From Burkholderia cepacia (lineage in GTDB: Bacteria > Pseudomonadota > Gammaproteobacteria > Burkholderiales > Burkholderiaceae): DNA of 64,000 bases. Every line of letters begins with the position of its first letter. The first letter of the stretch is position 1. Made by a program: the position numbers and the translations under genes. Location: positions 1,736,001-1,800,000 of the forward strand of contig NZ_CP073638.1 in NCBI RefSeq assembly GCF_029962485.1, written 5' to 3'. The notes under the pieces are model-generated. The model made no database searches and was not told where the DNA came from. It saw nothing but the letters and a program-made list of their open reading frames with translations. Shown one piece after another: positions 43,048-52,497 of the stretch.

Positions 43048-44061
43048 ATGGAGCTGCATCAACTCGAAGCCTTTTCCGCGGTCATGTCGGCCGGCAGCGT
43101 GACCGGCGCAGGCGAGCTGCTCGGCCGCTCGCAGCCTGCCGTCACGCGGCAGATCCAGGAGCTCGAAGCCGATCTCGGTTACGCGCTGTTCGACCGGCAC
43201 GGCCCGCGCGTCACGCCGACGCGGCGCGCGTTCCTGCTGTACGAGGAAGTCGAACGCTCGCTGGTCGGCCTGCGCGCGATCGAGGCACGCGCACGCGCGC
43301 TCGGCGATGAAACGGCTGAACCCGTGCGCATCGCGGCCACGCCCTCGCTCGCGGCCACACTCGTGCCCGCCGCGCTTGCCGCGCTGCCCGACGACGCACA
43401 CGCGCCGCACTATCAATTGCGCAGCGAATCGGCCGAGCATGTCGTACACGAAGTGCTGGCCGGCACGGCCGACGTCGGCGTCGTCACGCTGCCGATGGCG
43501 CATGCCGGGCTCGACGTGCACTGGATCGCGCAAACGCCGTGCGTCGCCGTGCTGCCCGCCGGCGATCCGCTTGCGGCGAAGCCGCGCATCGCGCTGCGCG
43601 ATCTCGCGCGCCGCCGCATCGTGACGGTCGCGAACCGGCACCGGCTGCGCCAGCGGATCGACGCGGCGTTCGCGGCCGCGCGCGTCGATGCACGCGTGTT
43701 CATCGAAACCAATGCGTCGCTGAATGCGGTGATGGCCGCGCGTGCGGGTATCGGGATCGGCATCGTCGATCCGGCGACGGGCGTCGCGCTGCCGGTGGAC
43801 GGCGTCGTCGCGCGGCCGCTCGACGTCGACATCCCGTTCGCGTTCGGCGTCGCGACGCCGGCCGGCAAGCCGCGCACGGCAGCCGTCGATGCGCTGCTCG
43901 ACGCGCTGCATCGCACGACACGCACGCTGCTCGACGACGTGATCTTTCACGACGCAGCCGCGCACGACGCGCTGCTGCGCGGCGACCGGCTACGCAGCGA
44001 GCGGGCGACACGCCCACCTCGCACGACACGTGCGCGCCGCACGCGCCCGGAGGCCGCATGA
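43048..44061 (+). CDS. LysR-family transcriptional regulator
   Basis: This is a 337-residue LysR regulator with the N-terminal winged helix (LEAFSAVMSAGSVTGAGELL, RSQPAVTRQIQELEADLGYA) and an effector-binding domain. The C-terminal tail after residue 300 is Arg/Thr-rich and longer than usual. It is divergent from the ABC transporter operon and its stop overlaps the start of the flavin monooxygenase gene (ATGA), so it is both regulator and first gene of the operon. This layout suggests control of both transcription units. Confidence 0.9.
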   Translation: MELHQLEAFSAVMSAGSVTGAGELLGRSQPAVTRQIQELEADLGYALFDRHGPRVTPTRRAFLLYEEVERSLVGLRAIEARARALGDETAEPVRIAATPSLAATLVPAALAALPDDAHAPHYQLRSESAEHVVHEVLAGTADVGVVTLPMAHAGLDVHWIAQTPCVAVLPAGDPLAAKPRIALRDLARRRIVTVANRHRLRQRIDAAFAAARVDARVFIETNASLNAVMAARAGIGIGIVDPATGVALPVDGVVARPLDVDIPFAFGVATPAGKPRTAAVDALLDALHRTTRTLLDDVIFHDAAAHDALLRGDRLRSERATRPPRTTRARRTRPEAA

Positions 44062-45482
44062 CGACACAGCTCGACGCACTCGAAGCCCGGCTCGCGCAGG
44101 ATCTGCGCTGGCTCGACCTGCCCGCGCCGTCGTGGGTGCCGCCGCGCGAAGCGGACGGCACGCGCGTGCTCGACGTCGCGATTGTCGGCGGCGGCATGGC
44201 GGGGCTCGCGGCGTCCGCCGAACTACGCCTGCTCGGCATCGACAACCAGTGCGTGATCGATCGCGCGCCGGCCGGCTACGAAGGGCCGTGGGTCACGTTC
44301 GCGCGAATGGACACGCTGCGCTCGCCGAAGCAGCTCGCGGGCCCCGCGCTCGGCCTGCCCGCGCTGACGTTCCGCGCCTGGTTCGAAGCGCAGTACGGCC
44401 GCGATGCATGGGAGGCACTCTACAAGATTCCGCGTACGCAATGGATGGACTACCTGCGCTGGTATCGGCGCGTGCTCGACCTGCAGGTGCGCAACGACAC
44501 CACGCTCGTCGCGCTGCGCGCGCGCGACGACGGGCTGCTCGCGCTCGACGTGCGCGGCAACGGCGAAGCGCAGACGCTGCTCGCGCGACACGTCGTGCTC
44601 GCGACCGGCCGTGACGGGCTCGGCGGCCCGTATGTGCCCCCCGTCGCGCACCGTGTGCCACGCACGCGCTGGGCCCATTCGTCGGAGCCGATCGACTTCG
44701 CGGCGCTCGCGGGCAGGCGTGTGGGCGTAGTCGGCGCGGGCGCGTCCGCGTTCGACAACGCGGGCACCGCGCTCGAAGCCGGCGCCGCGCGCGTCGACCT
44801 GTTCTTCCGCCGCGCGGACATTCCGCGCATCAACAAGCTGACCGGCATCGGCAGCCCGGGGCTCGTGCACGGCTATGCCGATCTCGACGACGCGACGAAG
44901 TGGCGCTTCATGCACTACGCGTTGACGTCGCAGACGCCGCCGCCCCGCGACAGCGTGCTGCGTGTGTCACGCCACGAACATGCGCACTTTCATGCGGGCA
45001 GCCCGATCGAGACGCTTGCCGACCACGCGGACGGCCTCGACGTCAAGACGCCGCGCGGGCGCTACACCGTCGACTTCCTGATCTTCGCGACGGGCTTTCA
45101 TTCGGACTGGACGACGCGCGAGGAATTTACGTCGTTCGGTTCGCAGGTGCGACGCTGGAAGGATCGCTATCGCCCGGAACCTGGCTTGTGGCTCGACGAA
45201 CTCGCGGAGTCGCCCGATCTCGGCCCCGCGTTCTCGTTCCAGGAGCGCGAGCGCGGTGCGTGCCCGGCCGTCACGCGAATCCATTGCTTCAACCATGCGG
45301 CGAGCCTGAGCCACGGCAAGCTGTCCGGCGATATCCCCGCCATCAGCGCGGGCGCGAAGCGGCTGGCGCGCGGTATCGCAAGCCGGCTGTTCGATGCCGA
45401 CCGCGATCGCCACTACGACGCGCTCGTCGCGTATGCGAATGCCGAGCTGCAAGGCGACGAATGGCACGACGCCGATGCATGA
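44058..45482 (+). CDS. FAD/NAD(P)-binding monooxygenase-like oxidoreductase
   Basis: This is a 474-residue flavoprotein with two dinucleotide motifs, VGGGMAGLAA near residue 44 for FAD and VGAGASAFDN near 230 for NADPH. The general pattern is that of flavin-containing monooxygenases, and the DFLIFATGFH element (about residue 343) is the family's ATG motif. It lacks the full BVMO fingerprint seen in the enzyme at 20559. GGAGG precedes the ATG, which overlaps the LysR stop. Its partners downstream are two small AhpD-like proteins, a combination that suggests oxidation with peroxide or radical by-products. The substrate is unknown and may be what the neighbouring ABC transporter imports. Confidence 0.85.
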   Translation: MTTQLDALEARLAQDLRWLDLPAPSWVPPREADGTRVLDVAIVGGGMAGLAASAELRLLGIDNQCVIDRAPAGYEGPWVTFARMDTLRSPKQLAGPALGLPALTFRAWFEAQYGRDAWEALYKIPRTQWMDYLRWYRRVLDLQVRNDTTLVALRARDDGLLALDVRGNGEAQTLLARHVVLATGRDGLGGPYVPPVAHRVPRTRWAHSSEPIDFAALAGRRVGVVGAGASAFDNAGTALEAGAARVDLFFRRADIPRINKLTGIGSPGLVHGYADLDDATKWRFMHYALTSQTPPPRDSVLRVSRHEHAHFHAGSPIETLADHADGLDVKTPRGRYTVDFLIFATGFHSDWTTREEFTSFGSQVRRWKDRYRPEPGLWLDELAESPDLGPAFSFQERERGACPAVTRIHCFNHAASLSHGKLSGDIPAISAGAKRLARGIASRLFDADRDRHYDALVAYANAELQGDEWHDADA

Positions 45483-45527
45483 GCCCGCGTCCATCGATCA
45501 CTCAGATGAAGAAAGGAAACCGAAACG

Positions 45528-46058
45528 ATGACTGATTCCGTCACGCCGGCCGTTGAGCCGGATACGATCGACGCGGTGGCCGGCCTGCGCGACGGCGATG
45601 CCGTCGCCGCGCTGCGCCGCGCGCGCCACAAGGTGCTGCTGCACACGCAGCTGAGCGAAGCCGCGCTGTTCGACCCTGCATTGCGCGATCTTTCGCTGGT
45701 CGAGCGGCTGCATGCGGCACGCTATGTCGCGCGGAAATCGAATGCGCACGCACTGGCCGACACCTATCGCGCCCGCCTGCTCGACGCAGGCGGCACGATC
45801 GACGACATGGGACAGGCCGATGCCGACGCGTTCGACGCGCTGCCTCACCGTCTCGGCGCAATCCTCGCGCATTCGAAGCGCCTGACGCTCGCCCCTGTCG
45901 ACGCACGCGCCTCCGATCTCGACGCACTGAAGTCGGCCGGCCTCACGACACCCGCGATCGTCGCGCTGTCGCAGCTCGTGGCGTTCGTCGCGTATCAGTT
46001 GCGCATTGCCCTTGCCGCGCAGGCGCTTCAGGCGCGTGCCGCCAAGGAGGCTGCATGA
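45528..46058 (+). CDS. CMD-domain protein, Avi_7170-like
   Basis: This is a 176-residue helical protein of the carboxymuconolactone decarboxylase/AhpD-like fold. It lacks the CxxC motif, which the partner encoded next carries. Recognisable elements are LSLVERLHAARYVARKSNAH near residue 60 and a C-terminal ALSQLVAFVAYQLRI helix. Such proteins occur in pairs with a CxxC-bearing AhpD-like protein. It overlaps that gene by four bases (ATGA). A structural or heterodimer role is likely. Confidence 0.75.
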   Translation: MTDSVTPAVEPDTIDAVAGLRDGDAVAALRRARHKVLLHTQLSEAALFDPALRDLSLVERLHAARYVARKSNAHALADTYRARLLDAGGTIDDMGQADADAFDALPHRLGAILAHSKRLTLAPVDARASDLDALKSAGLTTPAIVALSQLVAFVAYQLRIALAAQALQARAAKEAA

Positions 46059-46648
46059 CGACGACCGCTCATGGCTTCACGTCCGACACGCTCGGCTGGC
46101 ACGCGTGGCTCGACACGGTATCGCTCGATGCCGCGACGCCCGATCAGCTGGCGGTGCTCGAAGCAAGCCACCCGCAAGCGAAGACGTCCGACTATTACCT
46201 GCTGCTCGTCCACCTTCCCGAGATCCTGCGGCAACGCTCGGGCGTGTTCAACGCAATCATGTACGGCCCCGGCGGGCTGTCGCGCGCGGAGCGCGAACTG
46301 GCCAGCACGGCCGTGTCGCGCGTAAACGGCTGCGTGTATTGCGCGTCGGTGCACGCGCAGCGCTTCGCGCAGCTCGCGAAACGCACCGATGCGATCGAGC
46401 AGGTATTCGACGATCCGGCGACGGCCGGTACGACGGCACGCGAACGCGCGATCATCCGCTATGCGATCGCGCTAACGGAACGGCCCGACGCGATCGACGA
46501 AAGCGCCATTACCGCACTCGAAGCCGAAGGGCTGACGCATGAAGAAATTCTCGACCTGTCGCACGCGGTCGCGATCTTCGCGTGGGCGAATCGGCTGATG
46601 CTGACGCTGGGCGAACCGGTGTTTCCGGAACCGGCGACCCGCGCCTGA
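46055..46648 (+). CDS. AhpD-like alkylhydroperoxidase-domain protein, Avi_7169-like
   Basis: This is a 197-residue AhpD-like protein with the redox motif Cys93-x-x-Cys96 in NGCVYCASVH and the conserved proton-relay His100. The flanking LSRAERELASTAVSRVNG and LTHEEILDLSHAVAIFAWANR are typical of the family. AhpD-like domains reduce peroxides or act as decarboxylases with dithiols. It forms a unit with the CMD protein and is the last gene of the LysR-oxygenase operon, perhaps detoxifying hydroperoxides generated by the flavoprotein. Confidence 0.85.
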   Translation: MTTTAHGFTSDTLGWHAWLDTVSLDAATPDQLAVLEASHPQAKTSDYYLLLVHLPEILRQRSGVFNAIMYGPGGLSRAERELASTAVSRVNGCVYCASVHAQRFAQLAKRTDAIEQVFDDPATAGTTARERAIIRYAIALTERPDAIDESAITALEAEGLTHEEILDLSHAVAIFAWANRLMLTLGEPVFPEPATRA

Positions 46649-46685
46649 CGGCACGAAACGGAGCGTGACGCAGGCGCCGCCCGCG

Positions 46686-47117
46686 TCACGCCTTGTGCGT
46701 CGACAGCAGGATACTCGTCTCGGTATTCGCGATCCCGTCGATCAGCCGGATCGCACCGAGCACGCGATCGAAGTGCTCGAGCGAATCGGCATGCAGCTCG
46801 GCGACGAGATCCCAGCGGCCGTTGGTGCTGTGGATCGACGCGACGTTCGGATGCCCGCGCAGCACCTTCACCACTTCCGCGCCGCGATTGCCCTGCACGG
46901 CGATCGACATCAGCGCGCGGATCCGGTGGCGTTCCGCCGCCGGCTTGAGCCGCACCGTATAGCCAACGATCACGCCGTTTTTCTCGAGCCGCGTCAGCCG
47001 GTTCTGCACGGTCGCGCGCGCGACGCGCAATTCCTTCGCCAGCGCGACGACGGGCAGTCGCGCGTTGTCGCGCAGCAGTGCGATGAGTTGCCGGTCGACG
47101 TCGTCGAGCGTGATCAT
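46686..47117 (-). CDS. Lrp/AsnC-family regulator of the ornithine/citrulline operon
   Basis: This 143-residue regulator has the Lrp winged helix (LIALLRDNARLPVVALAKEL, RATVQNRLTRLEKNGVIVGY) and a RAM domain (TNGRWDLVAELHADSLEHF). GGAAGG lies ahead of the ATG at 47117; the frame is open upstream but the extension does not look like Lrp sequence. It is divergent from the ornithine cyclodeaminase gene over 295 bp and is the likely amino-acid-responsive regulator of that operon. It converges on the AhpD operon. Confidence 0.9.
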   Translation of the reverse strand: MITLDDVDRQLIALLRDNARLPVVALAKELRVARATVQNRLTRLEKNGVIVGYTVRLKPAAERHRIRALMSIAVQGNRGAEVVKVLRGHPNVASIHSTNGRWDLVAELHADSLEHFDRVLGAIRLIDGIANTETSILLSTHKA

Positions 47118-47412
47118 GAACGGGCCTTCCTGTTGAGCGTGAGCCGGCCGCCAGCGTGCCGGAGACTGCGCATTCCGACCAGCACAAACTGAACAAACTG
47201 CCGGAATCGGCTGGCGATTTGCCAAGTCTATCGATAAATCTGCCACTTTTGCCGTCTTTTTGTTGGCTCGACTCACGGAAATAATGACTCCATCGATCGG
47301 CAGAACACGCCGCGCCGCGCTTTTCAGGAAGCCCGAGGCCCGCGCCGAAGCACCGCCCGGTCGACCAGAACGCCAGGACACCCGTACCGGCACTGAATAT
47401 GGAGACAGACCG

Positions 47413-48492
47413 ATGACCCGCTTCCTCGACGTTCCCGCCACCGCCCGCCTGATCGCCAAAACCGGCGTCACGACGTTCCTGCGCGAACTCGTCGACACGC
47501 TGCGCGCCGATTACCTGCACTGGGCCGACTTCGACAAGTCGCCGCGCGTCGCGTGCCATTCGCGCGACGGCGTGATCGAGCTGATGCCCGTCGCGAACGC
47601 GTCGCTGTTCGCGTTCAAGTACGTGAACGGCCACCCCGTCAACGCGGCGCGCGGCATGCACACGGTGATGGCGTTCGGCGCGCTCGCCGAAGTCGATACC
47701 GGCTACCCGCTGCTGCTCGCCGAACTCACGCTCACCACCGCACTGCGCACGGCCGCCACGTCGGTGCTCGCCGCGCAGCTGCTCGCACGGCCCGATTCGC
47801 GCAAGATGGCGCTGATCGGCAACGGCGCGCAGAGCGAATTCCAGGCGATCGCGTTCCACACGCTGCTCGGCATCGACGAAATCCGCGTGTTCGACGTCGA
47901 TCCGCTCGCGACCGACAAGCTCGTGCAGAACCTCGCCGCCTATCCCGGGTTGCGCGTCGTGCGCGCCGCATCGACCGCCGACGCCGTGCGCGGCGCCGAC
48001 ATCGTGACGACCGTCACCGCCGACAAGGCGTACGCGACGATCGTCACGGCCGACATGATCGAGCCCGGCATGCACCTGAACGCCGTTGGCGGCGATTGCC
48101 CCGGCAAGACCGAACTCGAAGCGGGCGTGCTGCATGCAGGCCGCGTGTTCGTCGAATTCGAGCCGCAGTCGCGCATCGAAGGCGAGATCCAGCAGATGCC
48201 GGCCGACTTCCCCGTCACCGAGCTGTGGCGCGTGCTGCAAGGCGAGACGACTGGCCGCGAACGCGCGGACGAAGTCACCGTGTTCGATTCGGTCGGCTTC
48301 GCGCTCGAGGATTACTCGGCGCTGCGCTACCTGTATGCGCTCGCGCAGCAGCACAACGCGGGCGTCGAGATCGCGCTGATTCCGCCGGCCGTCGATCCGA
48401 AGAACCTGTTCGCGCTGATCGACGACCCGGCTGCGATCGCGCAGGGTCACGCGGCGTTCGTGACCGAAGCCGTCGCCGCGTTCGCACGCTGA
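47413..48492 (+). CDS. ocd: Ornithine cyclodeaminase
   Basis: This 359-residue protein is of ornithine-cyclodeaminase size and sequence. It has the substrate region MPVANASLFAFKYVNGHP, the catalytic-type TALRTAATSVLAAQLLARP, NAD motif IGNGAQSEFQ (about residue 138), and C-terminal DSVGFALEDYSALRYLY. It converts L-ornithine to L-proline and ammonia with NAD. GGAGA precedes the ATG at 47413. It forms an operon with the citrulline hydrolase-like gene, so arginine or citrulline nitrogen could be routed through ornithine to proline. It differs clearly from the shorter ornithine cyclodeaminase relative at 62888. Confidence 0.9.
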   Translation: MTRFLDVPATARLIAKTGVTTFLRELVDTLRADYLHWADFDKSPRVACHSRDGVIELMPVANASLFAFKYVNGHPVNAARGMHTVMAFGALAEVDTGYPLLLAELTLTTALRTAATSVLAAQLLARPDSRKMALIGNGAQSEFQAIAFHTLLGIDEIRVFDVDPLATDKLVQNLAAYPGLRVVRAASTADAVRGADIVTTVTADKAYATIVTADMIEPGMHLNAVGGDCPGKTELEAGVLHAGRVFVEFEPQSRIEGEIQQMPADFPVTELWRVLQGETTGRERADEVTVFDSVGFALEDYSALRYLYALAQQHNAGVEIALIPPAVDPKNLFALIDDPAAIAQGHAAFVTEAVAAFAR

Positions 48493-48551
48493 CCGTCATC
48501 CGCGGGCGGCCCGTGCGCCGCCCGTTTTCCTGCCTTTCGCTCCAGCCTTCC

Positions 48552-49553
48552 ATGAATCTCGTATCGATCCAGGCGCCGGCCGCCGTCGTGATGATCCGGC
48601 CGCACCGCTTCCTGCCGAACCCGCAGACCGCGGCCGACAATGCGTTCCAGCGCACGGCCAGTGGCGGCTCGGGCGACACGCCCTCGGTATCCGAGGCCGC
48701 GCGCGACGAAGTCACGGCCGCCGCGCAGACGCTCGCCGATGCGGGTGTGCGCGTGCATGTATTCGACGATCACGGCGAGCGCGACACGCCCGACTCCGTG
48801 TTCCCGAACAACTGGTTCTCGACGCACCCGGGCGGCCACGTCGCGCTGTTTCCGATGTATAGCGCGAACCGCCGCCGCGAGCGACGCGCGGACGTGATCG
48901 AGATGCTGAAGGCCGAATATCGCGTCCAGGACGTGATCGACTACTCGGGCCTCGAATACGACGACGTGTTCCTCGAAGGCACCGGCGCGATGGTGCTCGA
49001 CCACGTCGCGCGCATCGCTTACACCGCGCGTTCGCGCCGCGCCGATCCGGTCGCACTCGAACGCTTCTGCACGAACTTCAATTTCGAGCCGATCTGCTTC
49101 GATACCGCCGATGCGAGCGGGCGGCCGATCTATCACACGAACGTGATGATGAGCGTCGCGACCGAGTTCGCGATGGTCGGCCTCGACCTGATCGCCGACA
49201 GCCGGCGCCGCGGCGAGATCGCGCAACGCCTGACCGAAACGGGGCGCGCGGTGATCGCGCTCGATCAATCGCAAATCGAAAATTTCGCAGGGAATACGCT
49301 GGAATTGTCGGGCAAGGACGGGCGTGTGCTTGCGCTGTCGCGACGTGCGTTCGATTGCCTCACACGGGACCAGCGCGCGGTGATCGAGCGCTCCGCACGG
49401 CTGCTGCCACTTGACGTGCCGACGATCGAACTGGCCGGCGGGTCGGTGCGCTGCATGCTCGCGGGGATTCATCTCGCGCGGCGAACCAAAGCGCCGGACT
49501 CGGCCGCCGTGGAATCGGCCGCACCGTTGCATGAAGCGGTGCCGCAGGTCTGA
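48552..49553 (+). CDS. ctlX: Citrulline utilization hydrolase-like, amidinotransferase family (CtlX)
   Basis: This is a 333-residue member of the guanidino-group modifying superfamily, CtlX type. The active-site Asp-rich loop PDSVFPNNWFSTHPGG, the catalytic His region DASGRPIYHTNVMMSV, and the nucleophilic Cys in GGSVRCMLAGIHL are visible. Such enzymes hydrolyse citrulline or arginine side chains to ornithine and ammonia. The gene follows the cyclodeaminase by 59 bp in the same direction, and the two reactions connect. A strong terminator follows. The exact substrate (citrulline or arginine) is not decided by the sequence. Confidence 0.85.
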   Translation: MNLVSIQAPAAVVMIRPHRFLPNPQTAADNAFQRTASGGSGDTPSVSEAARDEVTAAAQTLADAGVRVHVFDDHGERDTPDSVFPNNWFSTHPGGHVALFPMYSANRRRERRADVIEMLKAEYRVQDVIDYSGLEYDDVFLEGTGAMVLDHVARIAYTARSRRADPVALERFCTNFNFEPICFDTADASGRPIYHTNVMMSVATEFAMVGLDLIADSRRRGEIAQRLTETGRAVIALDQSQIENFAGNTLELSGKDGRVLALSRRAFDCLTRDQRAVIERSARLLPLDVPTIELAGGSVRCMLAGIHLARRTKAPDSAAVESAAPLHEAVPQV

Positions 49554-49575
49554 CCGACGCTCGATCGTGCAAACG

Positions 49576-49611
49576 AAAACGGCTGCCGATGCAACGGCAG
49601 CCGTTTTTTTT
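49576..49611 (+). terminator. Bidirectional rho-independent terminator
   Basis: AAAACGGCTGCCG at 49576-49588 pairs perfectly with CGGCAGCCGTTTT at 49595-49607 around a 6-base loop, followed by T to 49611, and preceded by an A-run on the other strand. It sits after the ctlX stop and faces the convergent Hsp70 operon, so it can terminate both. Confidence 0.9.
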
Positions 49612-49690
49612 GAGGTCGTCGAACCCGCGAGCGTCGACAGCATCGCGGCATGCTCAGGTATCCGGACGATACCGTCACACCCCGCACCGT

Positions 49691-52492
49691 TCACCCAGCC
49701 AGCAGCTTCAACCCGGCCGGCAGCGTCTCGCCGAACACGCGCACCGTGTCGGCTTCGTCGAACGCGATCGCCTCGCGCACCATGTCGATCCAGGCCGAGG
49801 ACGCATTCGCCGCCGACAGGCGCTTGATTACGGCCTCGCGCGTATCGTCTGGCAAATCGCGTGAACGGTCGCCCGTCATCCGCGCAATCTGCGCAGCCGC
49901 GAACGCAGCCGGTTCGACCTGCTTCCAGTCGAGCGCGAACAACGCATCGAGCCAGCCATTGACGACTTCCGCCGGCACGACACTGTGCGCGCTGCCATAG
50001 AACGGCCGGCGCGCGCCGATACGCCCGAGTGCCCATGCGCACAGCGCGCGCTCGGCGGGCTTCTGCAATTGCGCGATCAGGCGTTCGGCCAGTTCGACCT
50101 TGCGCTCGACGGGCAGCCGTTCGAGCGACGCGGACAGCCGCGTCATGTCGGCCGGGCCGACCTTGCCCGGATCGAACGGCAGCTTGCGCCGCTTGTCGTC
50201 GGACGGTTCGAGGAACGCGATCGCGTCGCGCACCTGCGTCTGCGCATCGTCGTCGAGGCCGCCGGCCACGCGCCGCCACAGCGTCCACCACTCGGACCAC
50301 ACCTGTCCGTCGGTCACGTATTGAATGCCATCGTCGAACAACGGCCACAGCTGCTCGATGCGCCATGCATCGAGCGGATGACCGAAACCCGGACGCAGGC
50401 AATAACCCGCGAGGTTCAGCCACGCGCGCTCGTGATCGGCCGAACGGCGACGACGACGTGCACGTGCGAGCAACGCGTCGAACAGTTCGCGCGCGAGCGC
50501 GACGTCCCAATCCTCACGCGCGCCGAGCACCTGTTCAAGTTGCGCGCGCAACCGGCGCGTGTCTTTCGGCGTGACATCGGCGGCCTTGCTGCCGAACGAG
50601 CGCTCGATCAACTCGATCGCCTGGTCGAGCCGCGGATGCCGCGCGGGCCCCGCATCGTCGCCGTGAACAGGTGCATCGCCGCGCAACTGAAATTCGAGCC
50701 GCCAGCGGCGCGCCGCGTCGTCGGTCGCGATGCAGTGCATTTCGAGCGTGCCGACTTCGGTCAACGACGCGGTGAGCTTCACCGGCGTTTCGCGCGTGTC
50801 GCTGCCCGCCTTCGCATCGACGACCGTCGCGATCGGCGGCAGCCGCACGAAATCGCCGCCGTCGAGATCGACGAGATCGCCGGGTTGATACTGGGTCTCG
50901 GCCACCGTCGACACGAGGTGGAAACGCACGGGCTGACCGAGCTGCAGCGCGAACGTGCGTTCGTCGAGCCGGATCTCGCGGCCCTCTTCCGCACCACGCG
51001 GCAGCAGGCAGACGCCGCGCGCGGCGGCATCGGCCGCGCCGTCGTCGAGCACGAGGAAGTAGCTGCGCGCGGAGCCGCCGCCGATGCGCGGCGCATGCCC
51101 GGCGCGCGCCAGCCCGTACGCGACCGCGCCACGTGCGACGGCCACGTCCGGATGCGCGTTGTGCAGCACGTCGAGCCGCGCGCCGCGCCACGCGCCGAGC
51201 GTCTGCGCGAGGCGGCCGGCGAGCGCGCCCGCACGAAACACGCCGCCGTTGAGCAGCAGCGTGTCGGGCAGCGGGCCTTCCGCATGACGATTCAGGAACG
51301 CGGCAACGTGGCGCGTGACGGCCGCGTCGCTCGCATACGGCAAGCCGAATTCGACGATCGCCGCACGCGCACGGCGCGGCAGCTCGCCCGCTTCGACCTG
51401 CGGAAAGAAACCGTCGACGACGATCTGTTCAACTTCCTCGCGCGTCAGCTCGGCCGAGCGCGCGCCGCCCACGAGCTTGCTGCCCGTGCCGAGCAGCGTG
51501 ACGGTGACGGACGCCGGCGCATCGTCGCCGAGCAGCCGCTCCTTCGCCGCGCGGCAACGCTCGACGAGCTGCGACAGGCTCGCGGCCGACAGCCGCGTGC
51601 CGGGCTCGGTCAGCCGCGTCTCGACCAGGCGCGCGAGCGCGAGGTCCATGTTGTCGCCGCCGAGCATCAGGTGATTGCCGACGCCTACACGTGTGAAGGT
51701 CGGCTCGCCGTCGTCGCCCGGCGCGACATCGACGAGCGTGAGGTCGGTCGTGCCGCCGCCGACGTCGCAGATCAGCACGCGCCGCGCCGTGGCAAACGTG
51801 TCGCGCAGCGTGTCGCGCTGGCCATACAGCCAGTCGTAGAACGCGGCCTGCGGCTCTTCCAGCAGCCGCAGCGCGGGGAGCTTCGCGCGCCGTGCGGCCT
51901 CGACCGTCAATGCGCGCGCGCCGTCGTCGAACGACGCGGGCACCGTCAGGATCACGTCCTGCTTCGCGAGCGGCGCATCGGGAAAGCGCGCGTCCCACGC
52001 GTCGCGCACATGCGCGAGATAGCTCGCGCTCGCGTCGACCGGCGACACCTTGTCGACGCCGTCGGCCGCGCCCCACGGCAGGATCGCCGCGAGCCGGTCG
52101 ACCGCTGCGTGCGACAGCCAGCTCTTGGCGCTCGACACGAGCCGGCCCGGCACCTGCGCGCCGAGCGTGCGCGCGTAGCGGCCGATCACGGCCGGCGGCG
52201 CGTCACCCGTGCCGCTGTCACGAACGATTGACCGGCCGTCACGGCCGCCGCCCGAACGGGCGGCCGCGTCGCGCGCGCCGGCCGCTTGCCACGGCAGCCG
52301 CAGCGCGTCCGGCGGCAGTTCGCCGGCCGCCGGGTGATAGCGCACCGACGGCAGCAACGGCTGCGCGGCCACCGCACCGGGGCCGACCAGCTGCTCGACG
52401 TCGAACACGCGGATCGCGTCGGAACCGGCCTCGACGTACGCGACGACCGTATTGCTCGTGCCGAGGTCGATGCCGACCGTATAACGCTTCAT
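49691..52492 (-). CDS. Large Hsp70-like protein with C-terminal DUF3731-type extension
   Basis: This is a 933-residue protein. The N-terminal 400 residues are an Hsp70/actin ATPase: GIDLGTSNTVVAYVE (phosphate 1), DVGGGTTDLTLV (phosphate 2), and a following GGDNMDLALA. A middle beta-domain is followed by a helical 300-residue extension (AWLNLAGYCLRPGFGHPLDA, IGARRPFYGSAHSVVPAEVV), characteristic of DUF3731-like proteins. It lacks the EEVD-type C terminus of cytosolic DnaK. It is the third gene of the DUF2760-Hsp70-Hsp70 operon, five bases after the second Hsp70. A specialised chaperone role is probable; the client is unknown. Confidence 0.87.
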   Translation of the reverse strand: MKRYTVGIDLGTSNTVVAYVEAGSDAIRVFDVEQLVGPGAVAAQPLLPSVRYHPAAGELPPDALRLPWQAAGARDAAARSGGGRDGRSIVRDSGTGDAPPAVIGRYARTLGAQVPGRLVSSAKSWLSHAAVDRLAAILPWGAADGVDKVSPVDASASYLAHVRDAWDARFPDAPLAKQDVILTVPASFDDGARALTVEAARRAKLPALRLLEEPQAAFYDWLYGQRDTLRDTFATARRVLICDVGGGTTDLTLVDVAPGDDGEPTFTRVGVGNHLMLGGDNMDLALARLVETRLTEPGTRLSAASLSQLVERCRAAKERLLGDDAPASVTVTLLGTGSKLVGGARSAELTREEVEQIVVDGFFPQVEAGELPRRARAAIVEFGLPYASDAAVTRHVAAFLNRHAEGPLPDTLLLNGGVFRAGALAGRLAQTLGAWRGARLDVLHNAHPDVAVARGAVAYGLARAGHAPRIGGGSARSYFLVLDDGAADAAARGVCLLPRGAEEGREIRLDERTFALQLGQPVRFHLVSTVAETQYQPGDLVDLDGGDFVRLPPIATVVDAKAGSDTRETPVKLTASLTEVGTLEMHCIATDDAARRWRLEFQLRGDAPVHGDDAGPARHPRLDQAIELIERSFGSKAADVTPKDTRRLRAQLEQVLGAREDWDVALARELFDALLARARRRRRSADHERAWLNLAGYCLRPGFGHPLDAWRIEQLWPLFDDGIQYVTDGQVWSEWWTLWRRVAGGLDDDAQTQVRDAIAFLEPSDDKRRKLPFDPGKVGPADMTRLSASLERLPVERKVELAERLIAQLQKPAERALCAWALGRIGARRPFYGSAHSVVPAEVVNGWLDALFALDWKQVEPAAFAAAQIARMTGDRSRDLPDDTREAVIKRLSAANASSAWIDMVREAIAFDEADTVRVFGETLPAGLKLLAG

Positions 52493-52497
52493 CGCGC

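Noticed and set aside
49985..52231. Long + strand frame opposite the large Hsp70 (748 codons).
   Set aside because: Shadow of the Hsp70 reading frame; low-complexity Arg/Ala/Glu sequence and no ribosome site.
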